Position numbers and translations under genes: made by a program. Shown here piece after piece: positions 15,952 through 23,763 of a stretch of 33,574 nt of DNA (positions are counted from its first letter, which is position 1; every line of letters begins with the position of its first letter). Below the pieces are notes generated by a model. The model ran no database searches and had not been told where the DNA came from. It saw only the letters and a list, made by a program, of their open reading frames with translations. Origin of the DNA: Vicinamibacteria bacterium (GTDB taxonomy: Bacteria; Acidobacteriota; Vicinamibacteria; Vicinamibacterales; UBA8438); NCBI GenBank assembly GCA_022820825.1, contig JAJEEU010000026.1, forward strand, positions 1-33,574, written 5' to 3'.

Positions 15952-17292
15952 CTATACGCCGGGCAGCGTGTCGATGGGGAGCGGGCCGGTGCTGCCGCCG
16001 ACGCGCTCGACCGGCACGTCCAGCTTGTCCATCAGCGTCACCAGCAGGTTGGCCAGCGGCGGTTCGTCGGCGTAGCGCAGGTGCCGCCCACCGGCGAGCT
16101 TGCCGGCCCCGCCGCCCGCCAGCAGCAGCGGCAGGTTGTCGCCCGCGTGGCGGGTGCTGTTGGAGATGCCCGAGCCGTACAGGATGGTCATGTGGTCCAG
16201 CAGCGAGCCGTCGCCGTCGGGCGTCGCGCGCAGCTTCGCCAGGTAGCCCGCGAACAACTGCGCGTGGTAGCGGTTGATCCTGGACATGTGCGCGACGATT
16301 TCCGGCACGTCGTTGTGGTGTGAAAGGGGATGGTGCGCCTCGGGCACGCCGATCTGCGGATACGGCCGGGCGCTCTGCTCCTTGCCGATCATGAACGTGA
16401 CGACGCGCGTGAGATCCGATCGGAGCGCCAGCAGTTGCAGGTCGAGCATCAGCTCCAGGTGCTCCTCGAACTGCGCCGGCGCGCCCTGCGGCTGCTCGAT
16501 CACCGGCAGGTCGAGGTCGCGCTGCTCCTCGGTCTTCTGCACGCGCCGCTCCACGTCGCGGATCGCCTCCGTGTAGTCGTCGACCTTGTGCCGATCCTGC
16601 GGTCCGAGCTCGCGCCTGAGGTCCGCCAGCCTGTCGGTCACTGCGTCCAGCAGGCTCCGGTGCTGCCGCAGGCGCGCCTCCCGCGCCGCCCAGTCGGTGC
16701 TGCCGCTGTCGCCGAAGAGCGTCTCGAACACCGCGCGCGGGTTCCACTCCATCGGCAGCGGCTGCGTCGGGCTGCGCCACGAAATGGTGTGCGTGTAAAC
16801 GCAGCTCAACTGGCCGCTGCAGGCGCCGGCGTTATTGGGCTGGTCCATGGCCAGCTCCAGCGACGGGATCTGCGTCTCGTCCGCAAAGTGCCGCGCCAGC
16901 AACTGGTCCATCGAGACGTCGGCGATGATCTCCACCTCGTTGCGGCCGCCGCGGGTGGTGCCGGTGAGGAAGGATCCGGACGCGCCGGCGTGGATGTAGT
17001 TCCAGTTGGCCTTGAGGCCCGACAGCACCAGGAGCTGCTCGCGGTACGGCGCCAGCGGCTCGAGGATGGGCGTCAGCTCGAAATTGCTGCCTTCCGCCCG
17101 CGGCGTCCAGTACTCCATGGCCATGCCGTTGGGCACGTAGAACGCCTGGAAGCGGTGCGCCGGCCGTAGCGCGGCGTGCGCCCGCAGCGCGAAGGCCGGG
17201 ACCATCGCGTCCAGCAACGGCAACCCGACGGTCGCCCCGAGACCCCGCAGAACGGTCCGCCGCGCCAACGGTTTCGTGGTGAGCAAAGCCAT
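15952..17292 (-). CDS. DUF1552 protein, Tat-exported
   Basis: A 446-residue protein opening with a twin-arginine signal, LARRTVLRGLGATVGLPLL (R11, R12), which implies export in a folded, possibly cofactor-bound state. Characteristic DUF1552 features follow: FYVPNGMAMEYWTP, LVLSGLKANW, SLELAMD, a central coiled region (about 200-260), TFMIGKEQSARPYPQIGVPEAHHPLSHH, and MTILYGSGISNSTRH. The family resembles DUF1501/sulfatase-like alkaline-phosphatase-superfamily proteins, and its members are nearly always paired with DUF1592 proteins, as here (18-base gap). The reaction is unknown. GAGAGGA lies about 9 bases before the ATG. Confidence 0.9.
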   Translation of the reverse strand: MALLTTKPLARRTVLRGLGATVGLPLLDAMVPAFALRAHAALRPAHRFQAFYVPNGMAMEYWTPRAEGSNFELTPILEPLAPYREQLLVLSGLKANWNYIHAGASGSFLTGTTRGGRNEVEIIADVSMDQLLARHFADETQIPSLELAMDQPNNAGACSGQLSCVYTHTISWRSPTQPLPMEWNPRAVFETLFGDSGSTDWAAREARLRQHRSLLDAVTDRLADLRRELGPQDRHKVDDYTEAIRDVERRVQKTEEQRDLDLPVIEQPQGAPAQFEEHLELMLDLQLLALRSDLTRVVTFMIGKEQSARPYPQIGVPEAHHPLSHHNDVPEIVAHMSRINRYHAQLFAGYLAKLRATPDGDGSLLDHMTILYGSGISNSTRHAGDNLPLLLAGGGAGKLAGGRHLRYADEPPLANLLVTLMDKLDVPVERVGGSTGPLPIDTLPGV

Positions 17293-17310
17293 GGCCTGCG
17301 TTCCTCTCGC

Positions 17311-19797
17311 CTACTGCGCTGTTGCCGCAACCTCGCGATGCAGGAAGACGGGACTGGTGACGATGCCCGTCACGAGCGACGACCAGCGGTAGTCGCGGTC
17401 CGCAGCGTCGCGCACGATCTGCCGCACGGCAGGTCTATCGTAATACTCCAGGCGCCGCCCGAGTGCGTACGCGAGCAGTTTTTCGGTGAGCGTGCGTGGA
17501 AACTGCTCCGGCCGCTCCAGCAGCAGCCCGCGCAGCCCGGCCAGCCCGTCGACCGCCGCGCCGCTCACCGTGGTGCCGCGCGCGTCCACCGGCGCGCCGG
17601 ACTCGTCCACGCTCCGCCACCCGCCGATGACGTCGAAGTTCTCCAGCGCGAAACCCAGCGGGTCGATCACGGCGTGGCAGCTCGCGCAGGCCGGATTCCG
17701 GCGGTGCTGCGCCAGGCGCTCGCGGATGGTCAGCTCCAGCGCGGCCGGGCTCGATTCCAGGTTGGTGTCGACGCCGGGCGGCGGCGGCGGCGCGGGCAGG
17801 CCGAAGATGTTGTCGAGCAGCCACTTGCCGCGCAGCACGGGCGACGTGCGGTCGGGATAGGACGTCGTCGCCAGGACGGCGCCGTGCGCCAGCAGTCCGC
17901 CGCGCTGCTCGCGATCCGGGAGCGCGACCCGCCGGAAGCGGCTGCCCTGCACCCCGGGGATGCCGTAGTGCCGCGCCAGCCGTTCGTTGACGAACGTGTA
18001 GTCGGCGTCGAGCAGCGCGACCACGCTGCGGTCCTCGCGCAGCGTGCTGGCCACGAACAGCTCGGTCTCGCGCCTGAACGCCTCCAGCAGGCTCTCGTCG
18101 TAGGTCGGGTAGCGGTGCGGGTCGACCACCACCTCGCCGACGCGGCGCAGGTTCAACCATTGGGCGGCGAAGTCGCCGACCAGCGCGTCGGCGGCGCGCG
18201 GATCGGCCAGCATGCGCCGCGCCTGCGCCTCGAGCGTCGCGGGGTCGGTCAGCCGCCCGCGCTCGGCGAGGTCGAGCAGCTCGTCGTCCGGGATGCTGCT
18301 CCACAGGAAGAACGACAGCCGCGAGGCGACCTCCAGGTCGCTCAGGGGATACGTCTCGCGGTCTTGCGGCAGGTCGACCGGCTCGCAGTATACCCGCAGC
18401 AGGAAGTCCGGATCCACCAGGATGCGCTCCAGCCCGTACTGGATGCCCGCCTCGAAGCTGCCGCCCTCGCGGCGCCCCGTCTCGAAGAACTCCAGCAGCG
18501 ACTCCCGGTCGCGGTCGGTCACCGGGCGGCGATACGCGCGGCGGGCGATCCGCGACAGGATCGTCGACGCGCAGGCGCGTTCCTCCGCGGCCCCAGCGGG
18601 TTGACAGACGAAGATCGCCCGCCGGCTGGGAGTGTCCGCGGGCGCGCCGCCGAGCGCGTACGGGCCGCCGATGTCGACCGCGCCGACCGCGGCGTGGTCC
18701 ATGTAGATCTGGTCGTTCGTCAGCACGCGGCCGCGCTGCAGCGGCTGCCGCAGCCCTTCCGGCTCCCACAGCTCGCGCACGAACGACACGCCGACCACTC
18801 GCGGGCCCGCGGGGACCGTCACGCGCAGCTCCAGCCCCGCGTCCCCGGTCACCTGCATGTACTCTTCCCACTCCGGGTCGCCCGCGAACCCCGGCTCGCC
18901 AGCGCCGGCGTAGCTCGCCGCCACCGGCCGGCCGGGGGCCGTGCCCCCGACCGTGAACCGCTGCAGCAGCCGGCCGTCCAGGCGCACGTCGAGCTGCTGC
19001 GGCCAGCCCATGCCCATGATGTAGTCCTGGTACTGCCGGCGGAGCCGCACGCGGATGACGTATTCGCCGTCGACGGGGAAGTGGTACGGCACGGCGATGC
19101 CGCCGCGCGAGCCGAACGGCAGGTCCTCGCTCTGGCGGTCGTCCTGCACGATGTGCAGGGGAATCTCGAACGTCTCGAAGCCGGGCGCGGCCGGCGGCAG
19201 GCCCGTGGCCAGCCGCGTGACCTGACGCGCGACCGACAGGTAGCGTTCCAGGTGTACGCGCGAGATCGTGAGCACGTCGGCGAAGTTGTCGAAGCTGCCG
19301 TCGGCGGTCTCGTCGCCCGGCAGCAGCGGCCTGACGTCGAAGCTGCGCGGGTCGAGCGCGATCAGGTCGCGCAGCGCGTTCGCGTATTCCGTGCGGTTCA
19401 GGCGGTGGACGGCGCCGATGCGCCCCGGCCGCGGGTTGGCCGCCCAGGCCCGGTCGAGCTCGGCCTCCAGCGCGGCCGCCACGGCGTGGTACGTCTGCAC
19501 GTCTGGGCGCGGACGACCGGAAGGCGGCATGGAGCCGGCGCGCAGCTTCTCGGCGACCCGCTCCCACACCTCGGGATGGTCGCCCGGCCTGCCGGCGTCG
19601 AGCCCTTCGAGCACGAGCCCGCCGGTGCGCAGGCGCTCGCTGTGGCAACTCAGGCAGTAGCGTTGGACGAGTGCCCCTGCGGCCTCACGAGCGCCGCGAG
19701 ACTGTACAGCCGATGATTCAGCCGGCCCGGGGGAGGCCTGCAGGCCGGCGGGCAGCGCAAGGAGTAGAACGCCGACGACCGATGTCGTTGCGCGCAT
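17311..19797 (-). CDS. DUF1592 multi-domain planctomycete-type cytochrome protein
   Basis: A protein of 828 residues from the ATG at 19797. Signal peptide 1-21 is followed by a first heme motif C48-L-S-C51-H52 with GSMPPSGRPRP, and then DUF1587 (HRLNRTEYANALRDLIALD). A central jelly-roll-like carbohydrate-binding or DUF1595 region follows. DUF1592 (about 430-555) and DUF1588 (HYGIPG...RGGLLAHGAVLATTSYPDRTSPVLRGKWLLDNIFG) come next. DUF1585 follows a second heme motif C704-A-S-C707-H708. The paired hemes suggest a periplasmic electron-transfer or oxidoreductase role with the DUF1552 partner; the substrate is unknown. A TTG 48 bases upstream is in frame but falls inside the TTGACA promoter, which decides for the ATG. 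This is the first gene of a four-gene operon. Confidence 0.92.
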   Translation of the reverse strand: MRATTSVVGVLLLALPAGLQASPGPAESSAVQSRGAREAAGALVQRYCLSCHSERLRTGGLVLEGLDAGRPGDHPEVWERVAEKLRAGSMPPSGRPRPDVQTYHAVAAALEAELDRAWAANPRPGRIGAVHRLNRTEYANALRDLIALDPRSFDVRPLLPGDETADGSFDNFADVLTISRVHLERYLSVARQVTRLATGLPPAAPGFETFEIPLHIVQDDRQSEDLPFGSRGGIAVPYHFPVDGEYVIRVRLRRQYQDYIMGMGWPQQLDVRLDGRLLQRFTVGGTAPGRPVAASYAGAGEPGFAGDPEWEEYMQVTGDAGLELRVTVPAGPRVVGVSFVRELWEPEGLRQPLQRGRVLTNDQIYMDHAAVGAVDIGGPYALGGAPADTPSRRAIFVCQPAGAAEERACASTILSRIARRAYRRPVTDRDRESLLEFFETGRREGGSFEAGIQYGLERILVDPDFLLRVYCEPVDLPQDRETYPLSDLEVASRLSFFLWSSIPDDELLDLAERGRLTDPATLEAQARRMLADPRAADALVGDFAAQWLNLRRVGEVVVDPHRYPTYDESLLEAFRRETELFVASTLREDRSVVALLDADYTFVNERLARHYGIPGVQGSRFRRVALPDREQRGGLLAHGAVLATTSYPDRTSPVLRGKWLLDNIFGLPAPPPPPGVDTNLESSPAALELTIRERLAQHRRNPACASCHAVIDPLGFALENFDVIGGWRSVDESGAPVDARGTTVSGAAVDGLAGLRGLLLERPEQFPRTLTEKLLAYALGRRLEYYDRPAVRQIVRDAADRDYRWSSLVTGIVTSPVFLHREVAATAQ

Positions 19798-19816
19798 GGC
19801 CTGCAACCAGAACCGC

Positions 19817-19845
19817 ACTGTAACGCTCACGAATCCGGCTGTCAA
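19817..19845 (-). promoter_or_regulatory. Near-consensus sigma-70 promoter of the DUF1592 operon
   Basis: On the minus strand TTGACA (19845-19840) is separated by exactly 17 bases from TACAGT (19822-19817). The predicted start is near 19810, giving a leader of only about 13 bases before the ATG at 19797. The 136-base gap to the divergent gene at 19934 is shared. Confidence 0.6.
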
Positions 19846-19875
19846 AGCGGCGGGATAGCGGGCCGCGGGGTGCGG

Positions 19876-19881
19876 TATGAT
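19876..19881 (+). promoter_or_regulatory. Possible -10 box for the 19934 gene
   Basis: TATGAT matches the -10 consensus in five of six positions and would start transcription near 19888, upstream of a hairpin and the ribosome site. No good -35 box lies 16-18 bases before it, so this is a weak call that rests on the -10 alone. Confidence 0.3.
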
Positions 19882-19898
19882 GGCGGGCGATCACGGTG

Positions 19899-19915
19899 GC
19901 CGCCCCCTGGGCGGC
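19899..19915 (+). repeat. Perfect 7-bp inverted repeat (leader hairpin) before the 19934 gene
   Basis: GCCGCCC (19899-19905) and GGGCGGC (19909-19915) pair with a three-base loop, CCT. The hairpin would fall in the mRNA leader, 6 bases before the AGGAGG ribosome site that starts at 19922. It could tune translation or stability. In such GC-rich sequence a short hairpin may also arise by chance. Confidence 0.35.
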
Positions 19916-19933
19916 GGCGCACAGGAGGAAGAG

Positions 19934-20965
19934 ATGATCAGCAGAGCTCTCGTCGTCGCTTCGGTTCTCTCCGTGCTGGCGCTGGGTGCGGGCGCCGCGG
20001 GCGCGCAGACGGCGTTCGAGCCGCCGCGGCTGCCGGATGGCAAGCCGGACCTGCAGGGGGTCTGGGACTTCCGGACGCTCACGCCGCTGCAGCGGCCGGA
20101 AGACCAGGCCGAGGCGGTGCTGGCGGAGGAAGAGGCCAGCGAGGTCGAAGCCGCGGCGGCAGCGCGTGACGCCGCGGCCAACGCCCCGACCGAGGACCGC
20201 GAGTCGACGCTCCCGGTGGGCGGCAACGTCGGCGCCTACAACGCGTTCTGGACCGATCAGGGCGCCAGCGTGGTCGACGACCGCCGGACCTCGCTCATCG
20301 TGGACCCGCCGGACGGCCGCGTGCCCCCGCTGCAGCCGGGGCAGGTGATGCAGGTGCTGTCGCTGGCGGAGGATCTGGGCGGGCCCCCGCCTGTCCGCGT
20401 CCGGGCGGCGGGCAGGGGCACCGACAGCTATGAGGATCGCGGCCTGTCGGAGCGCTGCCTCCTCGGCTTCAACTCGGGTCCGCCTATCGTGCCGGTCGGC
20501 TACAACCAGAACATCCAGATCGTCCAGACGTCGGACCACGTGGTGATATTCCACGAGATGGTGCACGATGCCCGCATCGTGCCGCTCGACGGTCGCGACC
20601 ACCTGCCGCAGAACATACGGCAGTGGATGGGCGATCCGCGCGGGTACTGGGACGGCGACACGCTGGTGATCGAGTCGACCAACTTCACCGCCAAGACCGC
20701 CAGCTTCAACCCGTCGATTGCGGAAGCGGCCGGCAACGGCACCACGCTGCACCTGACGGAGCGGTTCCGGCTCGTGGCGGAGGATACGCTCCAGTACGAA
20801 TTCACCGTCAACGACACGCAGACCTTCACCGGCCCGTTCACCGCCGTGATGCCGATGAAGCGCGGCGACGTGTTGTACGAGTTCGCCTGCCACGAAGGGA
20901 ATTACGGCCTGCACAACATACTGGCCGGCGCGCGCGCCCAGGAGCGAGAGGTCGCCCAGCAGTAG
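19934..20965 (+). CDS. Conserved exported protein of unknown function (LPDGKPDLQGVWD type)
   Basis: A 343-residue protein. Signal peptide 1-24 (ending AAGAQT) is followed by FEPPRLPDGKPDLQGVWDF, a block I associate with a large uncharacterised exported family in Acidobacteriota. Conserved-looking segments follow: ERCLLGFNSGPPIVPVGYNQNIQIVQT, HEMVHDARIVPLDGR, IRQWMGDPRGYWDGDTLVIESTNF and the C-terminal beta-rich region. H207-E208-M-V-H211 matches the zinc-protease HExxH pattern, but no further protease feature is visible. AGGAGGAAGAG precedes the ATG at 19934; an earlier in-frame ATG would add a tail without signal character. The quinoprotein gene follows after 2 bases, so the two are co-transcribed, and this may be an accessory protein of that enzyme. 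Confidence 0.8.
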   Translation: MISRALVVASVLSVLALGAGAAGAQTAFEPPRLPDGKPDLQGVWDFRTLTPLQRPEDQAEAVLAEEEASEVEAAAAARDAAANAPTEDRESTLPVGGNVGAYNAFWTDQGASVVDDRRTSLIVDPPDGRVPPLQPGQVMQVLSLAEDLGGPPPVRVRAAGRGTDSYEDRGLSERCLLGFNSGPPIVPVGYNQNIQIVQTSDHVVIFHEMVHDARIVPLDGRDHLPQNIRQWMGDPRGYWDGDTLVIESTNFTAKTASFNPSIAEAAGNGTTLHLTERFRLVAEDTLQYEFTVNDTQTFTGPFTAVMPMKRGDVLYEFACHEGNYGLHNILAGARAQEREVAQQ

Positions 20966-20967
20966 CC

Positions 20968-22749
20968 ATGGCCCCGTGGCGCGTGCTTTACGGAGCGGTG
21001 CTGATCGTCGCCGCGCTGGCGGCGGTGCCGCCGCCAGAGGCGCACGCGCAGCCGGCCGCCGACTTCGTCCCGGTCACGGATGCGGTGCTCCAGGACCCGG
21101 CCCCGGCCGACTGGCTGATGTGGCGCCGCACGCTCGACGCCTGGGGCTACAGCCCGCTCGATCAGATCGACAGGGATAACGTCGGCGACCTGCGCATGGT
21201 CTGGTCGCGGGCGCTGCACCCGGGCAGCCAGCAGGGCACGCCGCTCGTGTACGACGGCGTGCTGTACATGCCCAACCCGCGCGACACGATCCAGGCGCTC
21301 GACGCGGCCACGGGCGACCTGCTCTGGGAGTACCGCCGCCCGCGCCCCGACGACCTCCATGAGCACGTCTACACCGCGCTGGGGGAAGCGAATCGCAACA
21401 TCGCCATTTACGGCCGTCTGCTGATCGGCACCAGCGCCGACGGCTACGCGTACGCGGTGGACGCGGCCACGGGCCGCCTGGCCTGGGAGACGCGCATCGT
21501 CGATTACACGCGGCACCCGGCGCACCAGACCTCCGGCCCGATCATCGCCGGCGGCAAGGTCGTGTCGGGGCGCGGCTGCCTGCCTGCCGGCGGACCGCAC
21601 GCCTGCGTCATTACCGCCCACGACGCGGAGACCGGCGCGGAACTGTGGCGCCGTCCGCTGATACCGGCGCCCGGCGAGCCGGGCGACGAGACCTGGGGCG
21701 ACGTGCCGTACGAGGAGCGCACCCATGTGGGCGCGTGGATGGTGCCCAGCTACGACCCGGAGCTGAACATCGTGTACGTCGGCACGTCGGTGAGCTCCCC
21801 GGCGCCGAAGTTCATGCTGGGCGGCGCCGACAAGACGCACCTGTACCACAACTCGACACTCGCGCTCGACGCCGACACCGGCGAGATCGCCTGGTACTAC
21901 CAGCACCTCAACGACCACTGGGACCTCGATCACCCGTTCGAGCGGATCCTGCTCGACACGGCCGTGGCCCCCGACCCCGGCATCGTGAGCTGGATCAACC
22001 CCCGCCTGCGGCCTGGCGAGGTGCGCAAGGTGGTGACCGGCATCCCCGGCAAGACCGGCGTGGTCTACACGCTCGACCGCGAGACCGGCGAGTTCCTGTG
22101 GGCCACGCCGACCGTCGCGCAGAACGTGGTCAGCCACATCGACGGCGCCACCGGGGCCGTCTCGGAGAACGCCGAGCTCGTCTTCACCCGGGAAGGCCAG
22201 GAGGTGCTGGTCTGCCCGGCGTTCGTCACGGGCGGCAAGGACTGGGAGGCCGGCGCCTACAGCCCGCTGACCGGGCTGATGTACTTCCCGCTGCGCAATA
22301 CCTGCGCGCGCATGATGGCCGACTCGGAGCAGCCGCTCTACGCGCTCGCCAAGCGCGACCAGATCGCGCCGGGCACCGACCAGGTCGGCGCGGTCCACGC
22401 CATCTCGGCCGAGACCGGCGAGACGGTCTGGACCTACGAGCAGCGGGCCGGCACCACCTCGCTCGTGGCCACCGGCGGCGGGCTGGTGTTCGGCGGCGAC
22501 GGCAACGGCCGCTTCCGCGCGCACGATCAGGAGAACGGGGACGTGCTGTGGGAGATCAACCTGGGCTCCATGGTCACCGGCTTTCCGATCACGTACGCGG
22601 CCGGCGGCCGGCAGTACGTGGTGGCCAGCACGGGCTGGTCGATGAGCTCCACCGACAACCTGCGGCTCACGCCGGAGCTGCGGCCGGGCACCGGCAACAA
22701 CATCTTCGTGTTCGCGCTCGCGAGGTCCTCGCAAGGAGGCCAGGAGTGA
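20968..22749 (+). CDS. PQQ-dependent dehydrogenase-like quinoprotein, exported (copy 1)
   Basis: A 593-residue protein. A signal peptide (1-27, ending AHAQPA) is followed by an eight-bladed quinoprotein propeller. Tryptophan-docking repeats such as ALDAATGDLLWEYRR, AVDAATGRLAWETRI, TAHDAETGAELWR, ALDADTGEIAWYYQH, TLDRETGEFLWATP and AISAETGETVWTYEQ show the AxDxxTGxxxW signature. The active-site region HLNDHWDLDHPF holds the expected catalytic Asp (D319) plus an Asp two residues on (D321). The adjacent Cys-Cys pair of methanol dehydrogenases is absent; C204 and C213 lie elsewhere. There is no fused heme domain, so an external acceptor is needed. The substrate class (alcohol, sugar or other) cannot be set. 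It is 2 bases after the preceding gene. A close paralog is at 30972-32741. Confidence 0.88.
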   Translation: MAPWRVLYGAVLIVAALAAVPPPEAHAQPAADFVPVTDAVLQDPAPADWLMWRRTLDAWGYSPLDQIDRDNVGDLRMVWSRALHPGSQQGTPLVYDGVLYMPNPRDTIQALDAATGDLLWEYRRPRPDDLHEHVYTALGEANRNIAIYGRLLIGTSADGYAYAVDAATGRLAWETRIVDYTRHPAHQTSGPIIAGGKVVSGRGCLPAGGPHACVITAHDAETGAELWRRPLIPAPGEPGDETWGDVPYEERTHVGAWMVPSYDPELNIVYVGTSVSSPAPKFMLGGADKTHLYHNSTLALDADTGEIAWYYQHLNDHWDLDHPFERILLDTAVAPDPGIVSWINPRLRPGEVRKVVTGIPGKTGVVYTLDRETGEFLWATPTVAQNVVSHIDGATGAVSENAELVFTREGQEVLVCPAFVTGGKDWEAGAYSPLTGLMYFPLRNTCARMMADSEQPLYALAKRDQIAPGTDQVGAVHAISAETGETVWTYEQRAGTTSLVATGGGLVFGGDGNGRFRAHDQENGDVLWEINLGSMVTGFPITYAAGGRQYVVASTGWSMSSTDNLRLTPELRPGTGNNIFVFALARSSQGGQE

Positions 22750-22803
22750 CGACCTCGGTTGCGAGCTCGTTCGGGAACCCGTTCGTGAGATGAGGATCGT
22801 GCC

Positions 22804-23718
22804 ATGACGCAACCCCAGACCAACCAGACGGCGGTCGACCCGAAACAGATCGACCAACGCGTTTTCGATCTCTACGACGAGTATTGCCACGGCCGTATCG
22901 AGCGCCGCGAGTTCCTCACGCGCTCGGCCGCGATTACCGTCGGCGGCACATCGTGCCTCTGGATGGCGCAGGCCCTGTTCCCGCGCTATGCCGAAGCCCA
23001 GCAGATCTCGTTTACCGATCCGCGGATGAGAGCCACCTATGTCGACTACCCGTCGCCGGGCGGCACTTCCGGAGAAATGCGCGGCTATCTCGTGCAACCA
23101 GCGGGCGAAGGGCCGTTCCCGGCGGTGCTGGTCATCCATGAGAACCGTGGTCTCAACCCGCACATCGAGGACGTGGCCCGCCGCGCCGGCGTCGCCGGCT
23201 TCCTCGCGTTGGCGCCCGACGGGCTGTCGCCGGTCGGCGGCTATCCCGGGAACGACGACGCCGGTCGCGAGCTCCAGCGTGGACTCGAACCGGCCCAGCT
23301 CGACCAGGACATGATCAACAGCGCGCGCTATCTCAAGTCTCACGCGATGTCGAACGGCCGTCTTGGCGCGACCGGTTTCTGCTGGGGAGGCGGGATGACC
23401 AATCGGCTCGCGGTCGAGCTCGGGGCCGATCTCCAGGCGGGTGTGCCGTTTTACGGAGCGTCGGCGGCAAGCGCCGGTGTCCCGCGGATTCAGGCGGCGA
23501 TGCTGATCATCCTGGCGGGGACCGATCCGCGCATCAACGCGATGTGGCCGGAGTACGAGGCGGCGCTCGAGGCGGCCGGCGTCAACTACCAGATGCAGCT
23601 CTACGATGGCACGTTGCACGGATTTCACAACAACTCGACGCCGCGCTACAACGAAGCGGCTGCCGCGTTGGCGTGGAACCGGACGGTCGGCTTCTTCCGC
23701 GAGCATCTCTCCGCGTAG
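22804..23718 (+). CDS. Dienelactone hydrolase family protein, Tat-type signal
   Basis: A 304-residue protein. After an N-terminal helix (DQRVFDLYDEYCHGRI) comes a twin-arginine motif, RREFLTRSA, and a hydrophobic stretch ending near AEAQQ. The N-region before it is about 35 residues, longer than usual. The alpha/beta hydrolase core has VIHENRGL, the nucleophile Cys193 in GFCWGGG, Asp241 in AGTDPRIN and His272 in LHGFHN, the Cys-Asp-His triad of dienelactone hydrolases (YghX-like subgroup). It should hydrolyse lactones or esters in the periplasm. GATGAGGAT lies shortly before the ATG. It begins 54 bases after the quinoprotein, so it may share that transcript. By eye the region from here to 27216 is slightly less GC-rich than its surroundings. 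Confidence 0.9.
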   Translation: MTQPQTNQTAVDPKQIDQRVFDLYDEYCHGRIERREFLTRSAAITVGGTSCLWMAQALFPRYAEAQQISFTDPRMRATYVDYPSPGGTSGEMRGYLVQPAGEGPFPAVLVIHENRGLNPHIEDVARRAGVAGFLALAPDGLSPVGGYPGNDDAGRELQRGLEPAQLDQDMINSARYLKSHAMSNGRLGATGFCWGGGMTNRLAVELGADLQAGVPFYGASAASAGVPRIQAAMLIILAGTDPRINAMWPEYEAALEAAGVNYQMQLYDGTLHGFHNNSTPRYNEAAAALAWNRTVGFFREHLSA

Positions 23719-23763
23719 TTCCCGGCGCCGGCCGGCCCTTCTCGACAGCCGGAGAGGTACGTA

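Noticed and set aside
17176..19716. An 846-residue plus-strand open frame opposite DUF1592
   Set aside because: Low-complexity Arg/Ala/Gly sequence. The minus strand carries the heme motifs, DUF domains and promoter.
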